Assembly: GCF_032854445.1 (NCBI RefSeq)
Contig: NC_088296.1
Coordinates: forward strand, 14,762,623-14,826,622
Reading direction: 5' to 3'
Origin: Liolophura sinensis
Lineage: Eukaryota; Mollusca; Polyplacophora; Chitonida; Chitonidae
Length of the DNA stretch: 64,000 nucleotides
The position numbers and the translations under genes were made by a program. Numbering within the stretch: the stretch's first letter is position 1; each line of letters begins with the position of its first letter. The notes under the pieces were generated by a model that did no database searches, was not told the origin of the DNA, and saw only the letters and a list, made by a program, of their open reading frames with translations. Of this stretch, positions 37,001 to 45,840 are shown piece by piece.

Positions 37001-40000
37001 TCATCCATTTCGCTAGTGACGAATATTGCATTTGGCGTGATCCAAATAAGCCATAACGATTATCCCGCTTAAAGACAAAGTTCTTATGTATATGTACATG
37101 CATTCTACATTTAGTTTTTATAAAATTAATTTTTGATTTGGACGTAGCACTCTTAGCATTTGGTCTCTCCTGTCATTCTGATCTACGTTAGAAATCTCTA
37201 TGTGGGTATTTGCAAATAAACATAACGAGAAAATCAATTCAGGGTCGTGAATATAAATGTTGCGACCTTTGACGTGGAAGGGATAGTTAAAAAGTCAAAG
37301 GTTTAACCAAGTTCTTTGGGAATTTGACTTTATTGGTCTACATCAATGATATGTAGAGGTTGACAAAAATACCGTTGTTCAAAATTTTAATATGACAGTT
37401 CGTGCACACAATTCAGTCTGTCAGGGCCCATGGCGCGCGCGTGGTTAGGTATCGATGCCCACGTCTTTCTTGTGGACACGTGCTGACCGGTATTAATACC
37501 TAGCGTCAGTCAAGCACTTCCGCTCTCGGCGGAGGACAGCGTGACAGAGAAGGATGAAAGGGCCGCCCAGCAACAGTTCGACTTTGTGCCCTCCCTCTTC
37601 CCCCATCCCCACACTAACTAGGGACCATCGCACAGTTTCAGTGACGAAGGACGAATGTCGGGGGTTTCCCAAATAGTAATGCCTTTTTCTTTTGACGCAA
37701 TGATCTTCTCATCCATCTGAAGATCAACACAAGAACATCTTCGCTTCGCTTTCGACATAGGTTAATGGGCTTGGTACGAGTTATTTGAGGTCTGAATGTA
37801 GCAGTGTTTGCGAGGAGTTTCATGTTAGATATCATTACATGGTAATGGTGTGAGACAGCATCCGGCCATGTTGAAAGTGGCGCAATATACACCTCCCAAA
37901 CATGAATGCAATTCACATTAACAAAAGATACAGGTATTAGAATACAATAAAGGAAAAAATATATAATGTACGTTTTCCCAAAATAACGGTACCGGTATTT
38001 TTTTTTTTTTTGTGCAGAGCTGTGTTCCTGGCGGACGACGTAAGAGGGATACTGAAAACACAGAAGTGAAATCAGGGGAAGTAATCGCTGTTGTTCGTGT
38101 AGGCCATTTGTCAGAACAGGAGGCTGTGAAACTAAACTGTGAGTGTATTTTATTGTACACTTTAAAGAATAACATGATTTTACCATACAGTGAAAAGTCC
38201 AGTGGTCCGTTTTGCAAAGGTCTGGCAATGTTGATTAAAGGTTCATGATTTGGTGACCTCCGTTTTACCATGACCATGTTCATGTTAGAAACATGGTAAG
38301 GTTGCATCAAGAGCGTTTTCCACTATCACATCAGCTGTACAAGTAGGTGACAAAGTTGCATGAAGAAAGTTGTCCATGGTCACGTGCGCTGTGCAAGTCT
38401 GTTCTCAGGATGCATCAAACGTTTTCCATACTTACGCCGCTTTACAAGGGTGTTTCAAGGTTACACCAAGGCCGTATTTCGTGGCGACCTTTTTATTATA
38501 TGTTCTTCAAAAAACGGACCTAAGGTATATTGTTGTTCACGTATTTTTGATTAGTGCACTGTAACCATTTTGAAATATTGAATGTTCAGCTGGATGTCAT
38601 CACCTGCCTATGGGCGTGCGCTTCTCAGAGTTGTATCCGCTTTCGTCCCATCTAACGCCTGCCCGCCGAAGTGTAATGAAGTTTTGTTGAGTATGTCGTA
38701 AACGCCAATCAAATAAACAAACAAATAAACATAAACGCATAAATACGTAAATAAATATAAAAGATGTTCCTTGTACGACTACTAGAAGACGTTCCTTGGT
38801 GCTATTTGTATACCAAGAATAGCGCTTGTCAAAGGACTGGTGTTGGCCATGGAGTGACCAATCTTTGAGACGTGAAACCGCTCACCACTGATGAGTTAGC
38901 AGCTATATTTCGATCTGTAAAGAAATTTTCACACTGCTTGGTTTTCGTTCCCATGTTTTCTACCAGATGCCGAAGACGCCAGATTAGCCCATATTTGTGC
39001 ATGGGAAATTCTTAAAAGGCACCACACCAGATTACCTAATGCACGTGCGTTGAAGTTACGTACCGGGTACTATAAAGTTAGGGTTTGTTTCAACCTATGT
39101 CCACATACGACCACTATGTCAAAGCAAAAGTATTTATTGAAAAAAGCATGTACATGTTAACAAGAAAATATGCTATTGATTAAATACGAACTGGGAGTTC
39201 CTGTAGTATAATGGCTATGGCGTGAGCGCAGCCGAAGCACGCAAAGGCCTCTAACCAATGCCTTCGCTGTAGGAAAGATGATAAAGTGATTCCTCACACC
39301 GCAATGCTGACCGCCGACCTGTGAGTGAAATATTCTTGAGTACGGTTTAATTCACCGATCAACTAAATATTTAATTAAACCATCCCAGCACTGGGCAAGG
39401 AATCATCCAAATGACCCAACATCCACTGTTAGTTAAACTGAGGGGTCGGAATACGTCGTAAAGTAATTTCAGCATGACGGTCTAACATAGAGTTCGTAGG
39501 AGATTTCTTTCCTTCCGCCAGCATTGTATACATCTGCGATTAAGATAGATTCATTTCAGATTTGTGTACTCAAGAATATTTCACTTATACGGCGGCGGCC
39601 AGCTTTATGGTGGGAGGAAACCGGGCAGAGCGCGGGGGAAACCCACAACCATCCGCACGTTGCTGCCAGACCTTCCCACGTACGACCGGAGAGAAAGCCA
39701 TCATGGGCTGGACTTGAACTCACAGGGGATTAAGATAGACGGCATACACTTACATCTATGTGGCATTTACCTGTAGCGAAAAATCGTGTTACTTTGAAAA
39801 TGCTGATTGTTTATGGTGGACACTGCGGATCCATCATCCCATAAAACTGGCCACTGCCATGGAAGTGCAAAATCCTCAACAACGCTGTTAAACAACAAGG
39901 AAAGACATATATGAATAATTAACGTGATACTGAGAAAAAACAGGATATAGTTGGATGATATACATACACTTAAGTCAACCTGTTTGTCCATTAAATCAGG

Positions 40001-41374
40001 GACGCTGGCAAGGACTTAGTAGAACGGTAAAGAAACACTAGTTCCTGGTGTTGCGTTGGTGCTTAACATTTCATCTGTTTGTCAAACATTGTCCGTCACT
40101 GGTGCAGCAGTAACCAAAGAAAGCAACGGCTGCTATTGTACAACATCTGAAGAACAGTTAAACTGCAGACGCATCCGTGTTCAGGTACAACAGAAGATGG
40201 AAGCTGAAGTGGGTACGAGATTAAACCAGACCTGTCAACAAAGCCATGAATAAAATATGACGCCCTCAAGTGTTAAGGCGCCATTTTACACGTTGTTGCT
40301 AGAAAGCAGCGACTTAAGTTCTACTTGCATGGAATAGGCTTAAGAGCACTGCGGCCGTGTGTGTGAAGTGGGATATTCAGCTGGAATAAAACAAAAGTCA
40401 CCGCACCGTATCTTATTTCCTTGAAGTCCAAACACCTAGCAAAGAAAGTCGACACTCAAATTAGTGCTTAAATTTGAAAGAAAACGGAAATAAACAATCC
40501 TTCGAACACACATTATCCAGTTCACAGAACAATACAACATCTTTTTGACTATGTACTTATGGAAAACTAACCAAACTTCATATTTGATCATTCCTGGAAA
40601 CCAAGAATCTCTTTAGCCATACCCTCTCCGATCAATCGAATTTGGTACATGTTGCCGTCCAATGGCGTTTCAAGTATTTGTATTGTTTATTTATTTGGCT
40701 CTTGCTTAACGCCTTCCCCAGAATACATTTACATTATACGATGCCGGTGAGTTTTATGGATGTTGGCCAGTATAAACCACCGACGTTTGGACAGTCATTT
40801 ACGAACCTTCACACATTTAATATATACATATTTGCAAAATACAAGCGGTCTTCAATCACCATAACGCTGCTCAATCGGCCACACACTGCTCAATCGGCCA
40901 CACACTGCTCAATCGGCCACACACTGCTCAATCGACCACACACTGCTCAATCGACCACACACTGCTCAATCGGCCACACACTGCTCAATCGGCCACACGA
41001 GCGTCGTCGTACCCTTCTATAATCTTATCACTCTCTTTTTCGCAATAAGCCTTACGATTGAAAAAGTAGGGGATACTTCAGTTGGTGTTAACGTTTCATA
41101 AAATATACGATCGTATAAAAGCAGATGAACATATGCATGGACACGTGTGATTTATCAAAAACATTTAACGTTCTCTTACACACAAACCCGTTTGGTTCTT
41201 ATTTCAGCGCCGCCAAGTAACACCACCCGGAATTGTGCGAACTGGCCCTACCTTGTGGCTATTGCTGCTCTTACCTTGGTTCTTCTCGTCAGCCTCGGTT
41301 TCAGTATGCTGCTGTTCACGACAAGATCACGCGACAATCGTGTTGGCGATTTCCGGGAGAAGCCAGTGGCATAG
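29822..41374 (+). CDS. ZP-B: single-pass zona pellucida module protein, 373 aa
   Basis: Eight coding exons: 29822-29863, 31042-31063, 32849-33054, 34555-34709, 35036-35278, 36108-36273, 38018-38138, 41208-41374 (1122 nt with stop). All introns are GT-AG; phases 0,1,0,2,2,0,1 fit throughout. A signal peptide covers residues 1-21. ZP-N has Cys26, 58, 85 and 120. The linker has hydrophobic IQSILNLELV, and ZP-C has Cys200, 224, 266, 271, 276 and 280. RRKR at 285-288 is the furin-type site, EVIAVVRVG the external hydrophobic patch, and the helix spans about 334-355, before a 16-18 residue cytoplasmic tail. N-glycosylation sequons lie at Asn78, 244 and 323. Layout and intron positions make it a paralog of ZP-A by tandem duplication, but the ectodomain has diverged strongly. 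Expected role: secreted or membrane-released polymerising coat protein. The 200-base gap in intron 3 does not touch an exon. Confidence 0.9.
30695..30845 (-). mobile_element. SINE family 1 in ZP-B intron 1
   Basis: The tail-side core is well preserved (GTGCTTTACGCCTTACTCAA to GACCATCCGCAGGTTTGCTG) and breaks off at CTTCCCACGT; the head is missing. Confidence 0.85.
32291..32790 (+). repeat. 50-bp minisatellite, about ten units
   Basis: The unit is CTGGTCGCCATGGAAGTTAT followed by AACTACCACGGCAACGTAAT and ACCTACAGGA. Units vary mainly at AACGTAATA/AAAGTTATA and GGTCGCC/GATCGCC/GGTGGCC. The array ends about 60 bp before the exon 3 acceptor of ZP-B, inside intron 2. Confidence 0.95.
32849..34709 (+). 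CDS. ZP-B exons 3-4: ZP-N half
   Basis: Exon 3 (32849-33054) begins with two bases completing Gly22 and reads QYGCRSDGSYHIEFV; it ends phase 0 after VINQ before GTGGGT. Exon 4 (34555-34709) reads AGTREFVLTVTTKSLDAGYK and ends phase 2 before GTAAAG. The cysteines in YGC, TNC, TDCGV and VPCHF match ZP-A in order. The junction falls at the same place as in ZP-A, just before the (V/A)GT motif. Confidence 0.88.
34012..34062 (+). mobile_element. SINE family 2 3'-end fragment
   Basis: GAGGCGTCGTCGTGATATGA leads into GTCATTAAACCCCAAACGC, the 3' end of family 2. It abuts the SINE 1 copy that contains the assembly gap. Confidence 0.6.
34063..34453 (+). mobile_element. SINE family 1 sequence on both sides of an assembly gap
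   Basis: Left of the gap the core runs from AACCTACGGATGGTCGTGAG to TTGTTGAGTACGGCG. Right of it the same part is repeated, from CCACTTTCGTCCAACCATAA to GAGTACGGCGTAAAACATC and an AAATAAATAAAT tail. There are therefore two very similar copies, or one copy assembled twice. Confidence 0.8.
34163..34362. other. Assembly gap of 200 N
   Basis: Exactly 200 undetermined bases lie in ZP-B intron 3. The round number suggests a placeholder of unknown real length. No exon is expected here because exons 3 and 4 join in phase. Confidence 0.99.
35036..36273 (+). CDS. ZP-B exons 5-6: linker and ZP-C half
   Basis: Exon 5 (35036-35278) is one 243-nt exon covering what ZP-A splits into exons 5 and 6. It reads from TSLVVSNSLNPIQSI through MRVTDC to IIGRDG, and its donor is GTAAGG (phase 2). 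Exon 6 (36108-36273) reads CPNPTTQVISSGFSMLPTDS with FSC, TLC and GSC and ends phase 0 before GTACCT. The 'DGC' and 'F.C...C' landmarks of ZP-C are in order. Confidence 0.88.
35308..35418 (+). mobile_element. SINE family 1, 5'-truncated, in ZP-B intron 5
   Basis: CCCCGGGCTCTGCCAGGTTT through AAAACACCAATCAAATGAAT; head missing. It starts about 30 bp after the exon 5 donor. A further tail fragment lies at 35940-36003. Confidence 0.8.
36274..38017 (+). other. ZP-B intron 6
   Basis: This 1.7-kb intron has no recognisable repeat beyond low-complexity DNA. A GC-richer stretch at about 37420-37620 (GGCGCGCGCGTGGTTAGG and CTTCCGCTCTCGGCGGAGGA) has no reading frame or RNA fold I can name. The minus-strand open frames at 37638-38310 overlap exon 7 and are shadows. 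Confidence 0.5.
38018..38138 (+). CDS. ZP-B exon 7: furin site and external hydrophobic patch
   Basis: A pure T-run followed by GTGCAG is the acceptor. The exon reads SCVPGGRRKRDTENTEVKSG, giving the last ZP-C cysteine and an RRKR furin-type site, then EVIAVVRVG as hydrophobic patch. It ends one base into a codon before GTGAGT (phase 1), as in ZP-A. Confidence 0.9.
38625..38765 (+). mobile_element. SINE family 1, diverged, in ZP-B intron 7
   Basis: TTTCGTCCCATCTAACGCCT through GTAAACGCCAATCAAATAAA and a long (AAAC/AAAT) tail. It is old and 5'-truncated. Confidence 0.65.
39298..39385 (+). mobile_element. SINE family 1 3' fragment in ZP-B intron 7
   Basis: CCTCACACCGCAATGCTGAC, then GTGAGTGAAATATTCTTGAG and a short tail with a diverged AATTCACCGATCAAC. 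Confidence 0.7.
39565..39725 (-). mobile_element. SINE family 1 in ZP-B intron 7
   Basis: A well preserved core runs from GTACTCAAGAATATTTCACT to GGGCTGGACTTGAACTCACA; the rest of the tRNA-like head is lost. Two overlapping open frames here are SINE-derived. Confidence 0.88.
40867..40999 (+). repeat. 19-bp minisatellite, seven units
   Basis: CTGCTCAATCGGCCACACA recurs seven times, with CGGCC/CGACC as the only regular variation. It lies in ZP-B intron 7, about 200 bp before the last exon. Confidence 0.95.
41208..41374 (+). CDS. ZP-B exon 8: transmembrane helix and stop
   Basis: Acceptor CTTATTTCAG. The exon begins by completing Ser319 and reads PPSNTTRNCANWPY, with an N-glycosylation sequon at Asn323. 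The helix is LVAIAALTLVLLVSLGFSML, and the tail contains TRSRDNRVGDFREKPVA before TAG. The juxtamembrane Cys-x-x-Trp-Pro-Tyr motif is shared with ZP-A; the cytoplasmic tails are unrelated. Confidence 0.92.
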
Positions 41375-41987
41375 AAATCACGTGACTGAAATACTTACTG
41401 ACGCAAGTCATCGAAAATTCCGACGTATCAGAAACCTTCAGATCAACAAAATTATTGACTATACATTTTTAAAAAAATTTAAACGTTATCAATAACGTAA
41501 ATATGCTTATTATGTAAGTATTTACTGTATTGATGTAAACAACAGGACTACATAATGCTGTTTCCAGGGCAAAACGAAAAAGGTCGTTTCTCTGTGCACG
41601 GTGGATTATTTCTACCGATATACCCAAATTCTCTAAAATATACTACATAAGCAAACTACCTCTTATGTGATTTCACTATGATTTCTTATTGTCAAACTAC
41701 ATTTTATGTTGTATTTGGTTTAAATGCCCGTGTATTAACAATTCGTTTTGTGTCATAATTTATATTATTAACTTAAACTTTTGGGTACGGTGGATTGGCT
41801 CAATGCATCTACTGTGCTCAAGGTATTTTATTATTTAAATAAATACTAGTTAAGTCCGTTAGCTTTGCCTTACAGATCAACACATTACCCCCCACCCCCA
41901 CCCCACCCCTCCAGCACCACACCACCCCCACACCACCCCTCCTGTACGCACAGCTCGTATTTACGTCATCATTGTTTTGTTTTAACC

Positions 41988-41993
41988 AATAAA
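41988..41993 (+). terminator. Candidate polyadenylation signal of ZP-B
   Basis: AATAAA lies about 610 bp after the stop. Another AATAAA at 41838-41843 is equally possible. Neither can be preferred from sequence alone. Confidence 0.4.
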
Positions 41994-42039
41994 TGTCATA
42001 GTCACGCTGTGTCAGTCTACAATGGCATAGTCTGATTTG

Positions 42040-42620
42040 GGTTTGGACCGTCCTATATATCTGTGTCTGTGTCACCACCGACTTGGGTCTGGACCGTCCT
42101 GTATATCTCTGTCTGTGTCACAACCGACTTGAGGTTGGACCATCCTGTGTAACTGTGTGTGTGTGTGTCATCACTGACTTGGGTTTGGACCGTCCTGTAA
42201 ATCTGTGTCCGTGTCACCACCGACTTGGATTTGGACCGTCCTGTATATCTGTGTCTGTGTCACCCCTGGCTTGTGTCTGGACCGTTCTGTATATCTGTGT
42301 CTGGATCACCACCGACATGGGTTTGGACCGTCCTGTATATCTGTGTCTGTGTCACCACTGACCTGGGTCTGGACCGTCCTGTATATCTGTGTCTGTGTCA
42401 CCACTGACCTGGGTCTGGACCGTCCTGTATATCTATGTCTGTGTCACCGCCGATTTGTGTCTGGACCGTCCTGTATATCTGTGTCTGTGTCACCACTGAC
42501 CTGGGCCTGGACCGTCCTGTATATCTATGTCTGTGTCACCGCCGACTTGTGTCTGGACCGTCCTGTGTGTCTGTGTCTGGGTCACCACCGACATGGGTTT
42601 GGACCGTCCTGTATATTGTT
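42040..42620 (+). repeat. 46-bp minisatellite, about 13 units
   Basis: The unit is GGTCTGGACCGTCCTGTATA, then TCTGTGTCTGTGTCACCACC and GACTTG. The period is not a multiple of three, yet several frames stay open because the unit lacks stops in them; none is thought to be coding. It follows the ZP-B 3' end directly. Confidence 0.95.
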
Positions 42621-42639
42621 GGAGCTGTTAAATCCCACA

Positions 42640-44560
42640 GCGTTCTTTATTTGCCAAGAAGTATTTCATTGGCAGCCACATGCATCACATTTTTAGCATG
42701 CATGCTTTATAAATTTACCGAAATCATCATTAATGTATTTTAGTTTTGGTGATGGTAACACGTCTTTCAGGATAATTCCATCATACATGTATAATAAACG
42801 TTGTTATTACTTACATTTATCATATTTGCTGATTTTCTTATGTATTTTTTTCTTGTTCCCGCGCATATACATTATTGATGTTGCACTAGTTGTTATGGTG
42901 ACTGTTTCCATGGTATTTGATGACGTCTGATCATTGATCAGTCTCAATAAGTCATGTATGAAAACACTGCGTTGCAAGCCAATTCCCTACATAGGTATTT
43001 GCCCCACCCACCCATAGCAAAAAGAATAATGAAAAAAAAAATGTTAAAAGGGTTTGATTGCAAGCATTTTGGAAGTATGCCAAAGCAATATATATCTCAG
43101 ATTACTCCACGTAAAGAAGCCGGTTCCACAAAGGCATTTCTGACTTATGTTAAAATTTAAAATCTTTCCACAACGCTCAGATTTTGGTACTGAACACTGA
43201 AATTTGGATACATTTGGCTTAAGGTTACGCTGATAAGGTGGACAAAGTAAACGTTATGAAGACGAAAATAAACTTTAAGATCGTATTTCAAACTTTGACT
43301 TCAGTCAGAAAAGGGTTTGTGGAATCGGTCCCTTGTGTACCGAAGCCTACATCAGATCAAACGCGTCCATAAATTTGTTGCAAATGGAGAAAGTGCCCGT
43401 AGAACTTCTGTATTTCTTTTTGGTGGAGCCACGCAACAAGACTCAGATTAAATTAGCCATGCACTTTAAGATCAAAAATAAACAGAATGCTGGTTAAGTA
43501 TTAGGGTTGATAACAGGACAAAACGACCATGAACGAAATCGCTCAAAACTCGAAGTTAATTTGTCACTAATGCTGATGTAGACCATTGCGAACTCTCAAT
43601 CAGTGACATGCAATTGACCAATCATAAGCAGTTTTGTTGCAAACAGGCCAACCGGATGTCCCACGTATTGGTTACAAATGTTCAATCTTTCTGTGGTGTC
43701 ATGACGTCACAATTGCTTTTAAGGGGAAAGGATGGAAAAGTAACGTTTTAACGAGAAATAGTGGTCGGGCATCGGACGTGTTGGATCCATACATTACTTT
43801 CTGTTGTTTGTGATTCAAATTTGACATTTACTTTAGATAAAGTCGATGCAAAATCTTGCAAAAACGTGCTTTCATTTTTAAATACCCGCAGTATCCGAAA
43901 CCAAAATTAATAGTTATCTTGATATTTCTACAAGGAATAAAAAAAATTTAATACCGGTTTATCAGAAGTGGTTTATCATTTTTTTCTGTGATGACAAGAT
44001 GTATGTATAGAAGCTTAAGTCCGTGTTTAGTATAACCTTTTTGTCTGTTAGATGTTTTCTTATATTATCTTTTCAAACGGTGTTAAATTATAAATGAGGT
44101 TTTCTAGGTACCAAACAGTACATCAGCTTGCAAAAATATAACCGTCTGTGGAAAATGTTTGATCTTTCTTTTAAGACAAAAAGAGCACTCTTTTAGGTTA
44201 GATTCCCCTATTTTCAGGCCATATACATGTAGGTGAGCATAACTACAGCTTATGTTCTGTCATAAACAGATGTTTGAAAAAAACATCTATGTCTTTTTGT
44301 AAACTGTACTTGAATATTACATGGTGTGGGCGAAAAACATACTTGTTTACTTTGCTTTTATATTTTTTGTTATTTTTTTTTTTTTCGTTTTCACTAGAAA
44401 CAGATTATTACGCCACCAACACTAGGGGCTAAAGCCGAATTCAAATAGCACGCTTTTTCATTTAGAAAAAAAAAGCAAAGAATGTAAATAACCTGTAACA
44501 ATGTGGCTTTCTCTGCAAACCAACACATAAAACTAGACATATATCCATGCCATACTATAT
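42640..44560. other. Gene-poor intergenic stretch
   Basis: I see no exon, RNA gene or recognisable mobile element here. It is AT-rich, with only short chance frames. Confidence 0.4.
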
Positions 44561-44564
44561 AAGA

Positions 44565-44790
44565 CGAACAGGGTATAAAATAAATCCATAGTAGCGATAA
44601 CAGTGCTTGTTGGCAAACCGGTAAAATACGGCTTCTTGTCAATTTACCTCATATAGTGTTTTATTCTAAGTGTTCACGTAAATACATAATTAGTAGCAAA
44701 TTACACGCCCCCTAGCACCATGGCTTAAGGAGAAAAAGGTAAAAAAAAAAAGCAGTGATGTTAATTGCAATTAACATCACTGGTGTAACA
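44565..44790 (-). mobile_element. Family D element, minus copy, with perfect palindrome
   Basis: Blocks in family D order on the minus strand: the hairpin region, then a TACCTTTTTCTCCTTAAGC-type link, GTAAATTGACAAGAAGCC and one short minisatellite-like unit. The hairpin is a perfect 30-bp palindrome at 44753-44782. Confidence 0.6.
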
Positions 44791-45667
44791 TTTGCTTACC
44801 TTACGAAGTGCACGGCTATCGGCTCTTAAAATACAAGACACTGGTAGCGTAAGTATATTTGTCAGCTTAATAAAGCACGTAACGGTTGTCAGAGGGTAAG
44901 AGCTACGTCCACGCAGAACGAGCCACACGTCGGAAAAACAAAAACGTATGTTAAACCTTTACCCGCGCAATAGCGACCCACGCTCTAGCCGGGTAGGCCA
45001 CAGGACCCAGTTTCACGAGGGTGTCGCACATTTAAGATAATGGCACATATGAACCAATGATTCGGTAATAGTGAAGTACAAAATATCGTACGACAAATGT
45101 ACGATGACACTACGTCGTACGAGGCTTTGTGACACTGGCTCCTACTCTCCTCGTTATACATGAGTACTATCTTACCTGTTTTACAAGTAAATCGTCACGG
45201 CTAATGCAGGGTTGAGCAGCAGGCTGTACGGCTTAGAACCGAGTTGCATTTGTCAACAACAACATTATAAACTTGAAGACAGCCCAAAGTTCAGCTCAAT
45301 CTGGTTTTAATGTGGTTGATTTTGTCAATCGTAAATGTGACGTGGGGTTTGTGTGTCACAACCATTCTCATGAACTGCACAAAATTTACTGAATTGTGTG
45401 CGACTGGCGAGAATTGCAACGTCATCTCACACAGAGAAGAAATTACCTTCATGCTCTTTTGACGCAGATAGCTCCCCGATATACCCTATTTCAAGGTGCG
45501 TTCAAACGGAGGAGCTTTTCCAACCAGCATAAATCTATAAATTTCTAAAGTATGGCGTTAAGCGACAATGATATAAATATATATTTGAAAGAAACATGAT
45601 GATGAAAAATGCCAGATAATGTTCGTGAGGAACTTAAAGCTTAAGGAACAATAGAATCCTCAGTATC
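44791..45667. other. Intergenic with a MITE-like element
   Basis: Apart from the MITE-like repeat at 45009-45145, no gene or known repeat is visible. Confidence 0.4.
45009..45145. mobile_element. MITE-like element, copy 1
   Basis: It shares, with gaps, GTCGCACATTT, GGTAATAGTGA, GACAAATGTACGAT and GTACG...GCTTTGTGA with 53552-53694. The outer ends are roughly inverted (CAGTTTCAC near the left, GTGACACTGG near the right). No coding region. Confidence 0.6.
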
Positions 45668-45840
45668 TATTCTGCTCCTCTCCGGCCGTACGTGAGAAGG
45701 TCTGTCCGCAACCTGCGGATGGTCGTGGGTATCCCCCGGGCTCTGCCCGGTTTCCACCCACCATAATGCTGGCCGCCGTCGTATAAGTGAAATATTCTTG
45801 AGTACGGCGTAAAACACCAATCAAATAAATAAATAAACAG
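45668..45840 (+). mobile_element. SINE family 1, well preserved, head missing
   Basis: It runs from TCTGCTCCTCTCCGGCCGTA to AAAACACCAATCAAATAAAT. It is close to the full copy at 21420-21677 and looks young. Confidence 0.9.

Noticed and set aside
37638-38310. Minus-strand open frames of 196 and 130 codons
   Set aside because: They overlap ZP-B exon 7 on the opposite strand and carry no family features.
42083-42743. Overlapping open frames up to 163 codons
   Set aside because: They lie in the 46-bp minisatellite, whose unit lacks stops in several frames; the period is not a multiple of three.
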